Under the pieces are notes generated by a model. That model searched no databases, had not been told where the DNA came from, and saw only the letters and a list, made by a program, of their open reading frames with translations. The position numbers and the translations under genes were made by a program. Source: Saccopteryx bilineata (lineage: Eukaryota; Chordata; Mammalia; Chiroptera; Emballonuridae). Taken from it: DNA of 64,000 nucleotides. The stretch spans positions 52,689,795-52,753,794 of the forward strand of contig NC_089498.1 of assembly GCF_036850765.1 (NCBI RefSeq), read 5' to 3'. Numbering within the stretch: the first letter of the stretch is position 1; each line of letters begins with the position of its first letter. Positions 57,145-64,000 of the stretch are shown in pieces.

Positions 57145-57320
57145 TTTGGATCTTCCTCTTTTCCCCACCTCTTATGGGAGGGGAAGAGAGAGAGTGAGAA
57201 GAGGGAGGAAGACAGGTGGAGAATCAGATAACTGCTTCTCCTGGATGACCTGACCCGGAAATTGAACCCAAGACATCACACACCAGGCCGACACTCTACA
57301 CTGAGCCAGTTGGCCAGGGC
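57145..57320 (-). repeat. truncated type A SINE
   Basis: Only the AG-rich part and the head remain (acactgagccagttggccag). It directly abuts the MITE. Confidence 0.8.
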
Positions 57321-57559
57321 TTATAATTCTTCCTTTAAAGGACAGTGTCAAGAATTGGTAAGAAGAGAATGGTGCTCATCACAGGAGTATGTGTCAGGAG
57401 ACCTAACCACCTATATGGCTGTGGTTAAACCACTTACCCATTCTATGAATTCAGGATGTCCAGAGCTCACCACTCTAAAGTGCCTCTTTCTGTTATTACT
57501 ACTATCATCCCGCCCCCTACTCAAGTGCTAAATAATTATATTTTTTAATTTAAAAAAAT

Positions 57560-58060
57560 CCCTCATACACATCTCTACTGCTCATTCCATGTGGATTACA
57601 TCTAGGCCTTCATATCTCTCCAGAGTTTGGAGAGCTTCTTGGTTGGCGAACAAGAACATATCCACATGGTCAGAGAGTGGCACACCCAACTCTACAGAGA
57701 CAGAAGCTCCTGTGCCTGTGATCCTTCTGGACCTTATGTTATGTATCTCTTCATCTGAAACTGTTTGTCTTTTACTCTTTAATATCTTTTGTAATAAACT
57801 GGTAATCTAGTGTGTACATTGTTTTCCTGAGTTCTGTGAGCTGCTCTAGCAAATTAACCTAACCCAAGGAGGGTGTTGTGGAAATGTTTCATTTATAGTC
57901 AGTCAATCACATACATGGTTAACAACCTGGTTTTGCAATTGGTGTCTGAAGTGAGGTGTCAAGGGGAGTCTTGTGGAACTGAGCTTTTAATTTGTGGAAC
58001 CTGAAGTTAATTCCAGCTAGTATCAGAAATAAATTGATCATAGAATACACAGCTGATGTT
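57560..58060 (+). mobile_element. old LTR (ERVL/MLT2-like)
   Basis: Phrases such as tttgtaataaactggtaatc, gagttctgtgagctgctcta, aacccaaggagggtgttgtg and gtgtctgaagtgaggtgtc match a common old mammalian class III LTR type. The subfamily is uncertain and the limits are approximate. Confidence 0.6.
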
Positions 58061-58112
58061 ATAGACTTGTTGGTATGGAAAAATCCCACATAAATTTGCA
58101 GTATAGAATATT

Positions 58113-58457
58113 TGCTCTGGTCAGTTGGCTCAGTAGTAGCATGTTGGCCCAGCATGTGGATGTCCAGGGTTCGATTCTGGTCAGGGCACACATCTGCTTC
58201 ATCTGCTTTTCCACCCCTTCCCCTCCCCTATCTCTCTCTCACTCTCTTTTCTTTTCTGGAGCCATGGCTCGATTGGTTTGAGTGCATTAACCCGGGGCAC
58301 TGATGATGGCTCAGTGGAGCCTCCACCTCAGGGATAAAAATAACTCAGTTGTGAGCATGGCCCCAGATGGTGTTGCCCAGTGGATCAAGTTGGGGCGCAA
58401 GTGAGAGTCTCTCTCTTCAAATCCCCTTCTCTCACTTGGAAAAAAAGAAAAATAAAA
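58113..58457 (+). repeat. type A SINE, old subtype
   Basis: The head is tgctctggtcagttggctca, the B-box-like part agggttcgattctggtcagg, and the body is diverged. It is flanked by agaatatt at 58105-58112 and 58458-58465. Confidence 0.9.
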
Positions 58458-58924
58458 AGAATATTCAGTGAATGGTGAGTAAAGGAAAACAAGAGTGTTT
58501 CATTACACTTCAGGATGGGGTTTTATGGCAAAAATCCTTCTAATCTATTAAAACTATTTCTAGTCTCTTCCTACTTGATGCATCTTACTTCACTACTGAT
58601 TCAATCTTCATGAAGCAGGATGACGTGGCTTCAATTTAATACTCCAGTCCTAACTATCTGTTTTTAGTCTCTACCTTACTATTTTAGTACTACTACTAAT
58701 CTGACCACTCACTGTCTTCAAGAATAATTTGAGCATTTCTCATCTATGCCTTTGCTCTGGCTCTTTACATGACTCTCTAAAGTATGCTTCAAATCATTTC
58801 TGTATCCTTAAGATATTTTACAAATATCCATCTCCAGTAAATCCTGATTAATTCCCCATGTCAAAAGGATCTCTAATCACTTGAGCCAACATAACACTTT
58901 GTTCATATAACTGCTCTCTCTTTA

Positions 58925-59160
58925 TTGTTTCTTTAATGTGAAGAACATAAGCTTTAGGGCAGGATTAATCTCAATCTATTTACTATGTGACCTCAAGCAA
59001 GTATCTTAACTTTACGGAATCATAGGCTTGCTTATAAAATGGGGAGGAAGGTAAGACATACTCACCTTGAAGGTTTATGTGAGACTAAAATGCAACAAAG
59101 TATATAAAGAGATCAATCCAGAGCTGGCACAAAAATAAATAGTAACAACTTGGCTACTTC
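58925..59160 (+). repeat. MIR
   Basis: ctatttactatgtgacctca, then gcaagtatcttaactttacg and tataaaatggggaggaaggt follow the MIR core order. Confidence 0.75.
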
Positions 59161-61780
59161 CAACTAAATTTTATAAACTCTATATATAGATAAAAAAAAT
59201 TATTGTCTGAATTAAGATGTGGTTTAGAGATAAAATACATACTAGATTTCCAAGACTTGATACAATAACAACAAAAAGAATGTAAAATATCTAAGAGTCT
59301 TTTACATTGATTACATGATTTTTTATAATTGATTTTAATAATTGTTGAAATGATATTTTATTAAAATAAATTTCACCTGTACCTTTTTATTAAAAAAGAA
59401 TGGTAACTATTTAATTACTTATATTAAATAATATATGAATTAAAATTTATAATTAAATAAAATGCATACTTCATAAATGGCAGAAGTTTAATAATTACTG
59501 ACTTTGAGTTTAAAGACTAGAAAATTCATCACTTGAAAATTTGTCCTCTATCAATAAGTAGGCCACATACTACCATGCTGAGAATGACTACACTGTGCAG
59601 TCTTAGAGGTTTTTCTGCACAAATAACCAAGGAAATGTCTGTTATTAAGAACCTACCACAGTAACAAACAAATTTAAAAGTAGCTGAAAAAATTAGAGCA
59701 GGAAATAAGTACCCAAAGCTTGCCAACTGTCAGAAAAAATGCTAACCTGCTTGAATATTTTCTTGTTTTCTTCTTATAAATACAGGAGAGCTGATGTACT
59801 AAAATTTGTGATCCAAAACTAAATATAGTGAGACACAAATAACTGTGTAAATGTTTTGGTTGTGTAACCTATTCCATGTTGGTTGATGGAACTTAGGGAA
59901 ACAGACAGTGATGTCCATGACTGTTTGATCATTGACACATCCTGTATTATGCAAGTATGAAATAGGGCAGTGAAAGGGGATGCTCTCATTGGAAAGTGTG
60001 ACCTGTGTGTTATTTCTGGCTCAGAATTGATGTTAACAGAGAAAATGGCAAGGTGCTCAGGAGGGACCATATTTCTTTAACTGAGTACCAGCAAAACCAA
60101 TTCAAAAATCATTATACTTCCATGGGACTTCCTGTCAACATTTCAAGCCCTAGATAGTCAACAAATAAAAAAGGCAACTTGGTAATGAAATGGAAGAAAA
60201 AGAGAAGAAGAGCTCTTAAATTTACAATGGTGATGACCCTTAAAAGAACTAGGAAACTTCCAATTGAGGTATTTAACTAGTAATTCTTCCTTCCCATTTG
60301 GTCCTAAACACTTTCATCTTCAATTTCTGAGTAAAATTCTGTAACCTGCTATTCGACCCACTCTCTTTCCTACTGGCCTTCTATGATCAGGATAAGGACT
60401 AAGCTCTTTGTATGAGATGCATTCAATACTGGTTATTCACAATGGTTGAGAAAAGTTTGGATTGTAATATATTTCTGGAAATAATTCATTACAGTGTATA
60501 CAATGTATTCATATTAGCAACCTTTTTTAGAGACGATAGTCTGGCACAACAAAACAGAATTCTACTCTTGCTTCTTTCTTATTTTTAAATTTCTTCATTT
60601 ATTAAAATGAGGATAATAATAGTAAACTCCTTTGAGAGTTTTTGAGAGGATAGAATTTAAAAATTCACACATAGTTCCTGGCATTTAATAAGTACTTTAT
60701 AAAATGTAGTTATCATTTTTAAGATACTGCCTTAATTATGCCATTCAGCAAATATCTATTTTGCATAATGCCTAAAGATAAAAAAACTGTCATTCTTGTC
60801 CTCGAGATGATCTCATGTTATAAGAAGTAACATGATTTCTTACAAAACAAGATTCAAATCAGTAGATGCTATGAGAGATTTAAGGGCAATGATCTAATTC
60901 AATCTGAGATTGAGGAAGATGGTATCAGGCAAGACTGTGAAGGACAGGTGATGAATTCTGAAGGATTTAATAAAGAAGACAGAAGAAAGTCACTGAATAG
61001 TCCCAGAGATCAGAGAGAGACTAGTGTGTCAGAGAAATGGAAAGGGGCACTGCAAAATAGTTTAGAAGTTGTCAGAGGTTGGGGAAAACATGGAGAAATG
61101 AGGCTGTTGTGCAATGAGGCTGGCCATCTGCCCAGGCCAAGAGCTTTGTATGCCAGGGTTAGGAGGTTGAATTTCATCCTGAAGGAAATTAGTAGTCACA
61201 GAAATTTTTAAGGGACAGTTGGGTAATGGCAGGATTAAATCCACATTTTTTAAAAGATGACTTTCAGCAGCCAGTTTAGATTCGAAAGATTATACAAAAG
61301 AAAGGAGACTAGTTGAAGAGCCATTGCAACAGCCACAGTAAAAGAGGTAAATTAGGCAGGGAGAATAAAAAGGAAGGTTCAAACTTTTTGTGGTAATTCA
61401 TTCTTGTTTACTCAACCAACATGATCTTATTTTTTGTAACATGATCTTATTTAAGTTAATATTTAATTTCTTTTTTAACTTTTTTCAATGAGGTTACAGA
61501 TTTCTAAAATTTATTATTTTATTTAAAACAGTACACATTTTTTTCTAAGTGAGAACCTGAAAAATAGTGTGAATGATTTGAAAAGCCAATCAGATTGCTG
61601 AATAAAAAAATGTAAGTGAGCAAAAGTAATCAGGAAAAATTACTATACTATATTTTCTGCTTGCTTTGTATCAGTCATATTGCCCAGCCATTTAAGTGTC
61701 ACACAAACAATAAAAGCAAAAACAAACAAGTGAGCTACTGTACAATAAAGGAAGTCATGAACAACATAAAAAAGCAACCT
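59161..61780. other. intergenic, nothing recognised
   Basis: No gene-like frame or repeat head could be supported. The stretch around 60890-61220 has old-repeat phrasing (caggtgatgaattctgaagg; tgccagggttaggaggttga), but no family was assigned. Confidence 0.4.
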
Positions 61781-61895
61781 AAGGAGTAAGAAAAATTATC
61801 TGCAATCATATATCTGATGAGAAGTTAATATTAAAAATGTATAATGAACTCATAAAACAAAAAATTAATAGCAGACAAAAGAGTTGCATAGATAT

Positions 61896-61976
61896 ACTTT
61901 TTAATTTTTTAGTTTAGACAATTAAATTTAACAGGGGGATATTGGTCAATCAGAATACATAGATTTAGAGAAAACA
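61896..61976 (-). mobile_element. 81-bp 5'-truncated L1 insertion
   Basis: A short reverse L1 3' UTR piece is flanked by gcatagatat at 61886-61895 and 61977-61986. Removing it restores the host L1 sequence. Confidence 0.75.
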
Positions 61977-62351
61977 GCATAGATATTTTTTCAGTGATAA
62001 CATACAAATGGACAACATGAAAATGTTCTCAACATCACTAATTATCAGGGAAATGCAAATCAAAACCACAATAAGATATCATTTTACACCTGTTAGTATG
62101 GCCAATATATAAAATACAGAAGAAAGAGAGAGACAATTGTTGCTGAAGATATGGAGAAAGGGGATCAAATGTTCATTGTTGGCACCAAAGTAAATTGGCT
62201 GGCGATGCCACTCTGGAAAAGAGTACAGGGGTTCCTCAAACTGAAAAATAGAACAATCATATGATCCAGTAATCCTACTTCTAGGTAAATATCTGAAGGA
62301 AATAAAAGCATTATCTCAAAGAGAGACCTTCATTCCCCTTTTTATTTCAGC

Positions 62352-62706
62352 ATTCTCTTTATTTATTTTTTTAGGTGAAAAAAGGGGAGACTGTGAGGCA
62401 AACTCATGCATGTACCCTGAACAGGATACATGCAGCAACCCCATCTTGGAGCCAATGTTTGAATCAATCGAGCTACTTTTAGTGCCTGAGGCTGATGCAC
62501 TTGGGACCAACCGAGCTATCTTCAATGCCTAAGGCCATGTTCAAACCAACTGAGTCACTGGTTTCAGGAGAGGGAAAGGGAGAGAGAGAGAGGGGAGGGG
62601 AGAGAAGCAGATGATCACTTCTCCTGTGTGTCCTGAACAGAAATCAAACCCAAGTCATCCATAAGTGAGGCTGACATTCTATCCACTGAGCCACCAGCCA
62701 GAGCTC
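62352..62706 (-). repeat. old type A SINE in an L1
   Basis: T-rich tail, caggatacatgcagcaaccc, and the head actgagccaccagccagagc. It is flanked by cagcatt copies that belong to the L1 phrase around it. Confidence 0.85.
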
Positions 62707-63032
62707 AGCATTATTCTTAGTATCCAAGACATGAACACAACCTAAATTTCCATCAATGAATAAGTTAAAAAAGTTGTGGTATAGGTATAAAATGGAATAT
62801 TATTCAGCTATAAAAAAGAAGGAAATCCTACTATTTGAGACAACATGGGCTAAATCTTGAGGGCATTATGTTAAGTGAAATAAGTTTGAGAAAGACAAAT
62901 ACTATATGATCTCACTTATATGTGGAATCTAAAAAAATCAAACTAATAGAAACAGAGATCAGAATGGTGGTTGACAGGGACAGAGAGGTCAGGGGAATGG
63001 GGAAAAGTTGGTTAAAGGGCACAAACATTCAG

Positions 63033-63215
63033 TTAGCTGGATAGCTCAGTTGGTTAGAGCATCACCCCAGAAGCAGAGGTGGCGGGTTTGATCCCCAGTC
63101 AAGGTGCATACGAGAATAGATTGATGTTTCTCTCTCTTTCTCTTTTCCTATTTCTAAAATCAAGTATAAATAAATAAACAAACAAATAAATAAGTAAACA
63201 GACAAACAAATAAAA
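63033..63215 (+). repeat. VES-like tRNA-derived SINE in an L1
   Basis: The head is gttagctggatagctcagtt, with the B-box-like part gcgggtttgatccccagtca. A CT-rich end and an aaataaacaaac tail follow. Confidence 0.85.
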
Positions 63216-63742
63216 AGTTCTGGGGATGTAATGTATAACATGGTGGTTATAGTTAATACCATATTTTATGCTTGAAATTTGCTAAGAAAGTAGAACTTAA
63301 ATGTTCTCTCTCTCATACACACACAATGGTAATTATGTGAGGTGATAGACATGTTAATTAACTTTATTGTGATAATAATTTCACAATATATTCATATATC
63401 AATTATCACATTATACCTCTTAAACTTCTATGATTTTATTATTCAATTATATCTCAATAAAGCTGGGAAAAGAAAAGGAAATGCCTCAAGACAAGTCCTA
63501 AGGAGACAAGTAGTAAGTAACACGCTCATTTTTACCTAGCAGATCCTGTCCCTAGGAGAAGTCTAGAATTTGCCAAAGGCCACCAACCTAATGTCTGCAT
63601 TATCTCAGGAGATGTCACAGATAAAGAAGGTCACATGAGAAGAAGTTTGGGCATTTCATGATGGGAAGGAAAAGATGGGACCGATTAACTTCCTGATCTG
63701 GGGACATTATGCAGAATATCTCTAAACCCTAAAATCTTGTTA

Positions 63743-63751
63743 CACACACAC

Positions 63752-63782
<31 letters not shown>

Positions 63783-63785
63783 CAC
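63743..63785. repeat. (CA)n microsatellite
   Basis: CA units with one catacata interruption. Confidence 0.92.
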
Positions 63786-64000
63786 CTTTCATGTTAACTA
63801 AGGTAAAAAAAATCTTTTCATAGAGAGATAAGGGAGGTACAATTCACTTTCTACCACAAATAGGGTGTAAATTTTCTCTGTCTTTAGGTAACATTTGCCC
63901 TAGTCCATGTATGGGCATCTGTTTCACAGTCTTCACTCCTTCCTATCTTCATATTTACCTCCTAAGAAAAATAGATGGAATTACCCACTGAAAGCAAGGA

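Larger units (their letters stand above)
61781..63475 (+). mobile_element. L1 3' end with three nested insertions
   Basis: ORF2 end and 3' UTR: catcactaattatcagggaa, gatatcattttacacctgtt, then tatatgatctcacttatatg, and a 3' end with atatctcaataaagctggga. It is interrupted by an 81-bp L1 scrap (61896-61976) and two SINEs (about 62352-62706 and 63033-63215). Confidence 0.85.

Overview
The window is mammalian nuclear DNA with one recognisable protein-coding gene, DKK1 (Dickkopf-1, a secreted WNT antagonist), on the + strand in four exons from 5823 to 8152. The dominant interspersed repeats are tRNA-derived SINEs. Their heads read like ggccctggccggttggctca and gcctgacctgtggtggcgca, types I associate with bats and most likely horseshoe-bat relatives (Rhinolophoidea). 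The species call is an inference from repeats recalled from memory.

Layout. 1-5600 is the 5' flank, with a CpG-rich patch near 120-310, a dimeric SINE at 1984-2359 and TCF/LEF-like motifs between 4805 and 5578. 5560-6500 is the promoter CpG island, with a TATA box at 5636, and covers exons 1 and 2. Introns are 242, 1144 and 140 bp, all GT-AG. The open reading frame totals 804 bp (267 codons plus stop) and the 3' UTR ends near a poly(A) signal at 8511.

Everything after about 8.6 kb is non-coding DNA full of transposable elements. At 13-15.5 kb lie two LTR copies, one split by an L1. At 19.05-24.85 kb an old MIR carries a 5.56-kb hAT transposon with a decayed transposase. That transposon is itself interrupted by a complete 2.3-kb LTR element and by a SINE. 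At 26.73-30.79 kb there is a second complete LTR element, on the - strand, which carries a Tigger-like element and a SINE. From 31 to 64 kb there are SINEs, MIR, MER5A-like and Tigger fragments, three L1 3' regions, two copies of one short non-autonomous hAT family with perfect 8-bp target duplications, a TA-flanked MITE and microsatellites.

The best candidate for something undescribed is the pair of LTR elements. Both have 5-bp target duplications and matching ends. Both encode related remnants of a short protein with one hydrophobic segment followed by a glutamine/leucine/glutamate-rich coiled coil, then a gag-like stretch, and I see no pol or env. No RNA gene, CRISPR array or second host gene could be supported.
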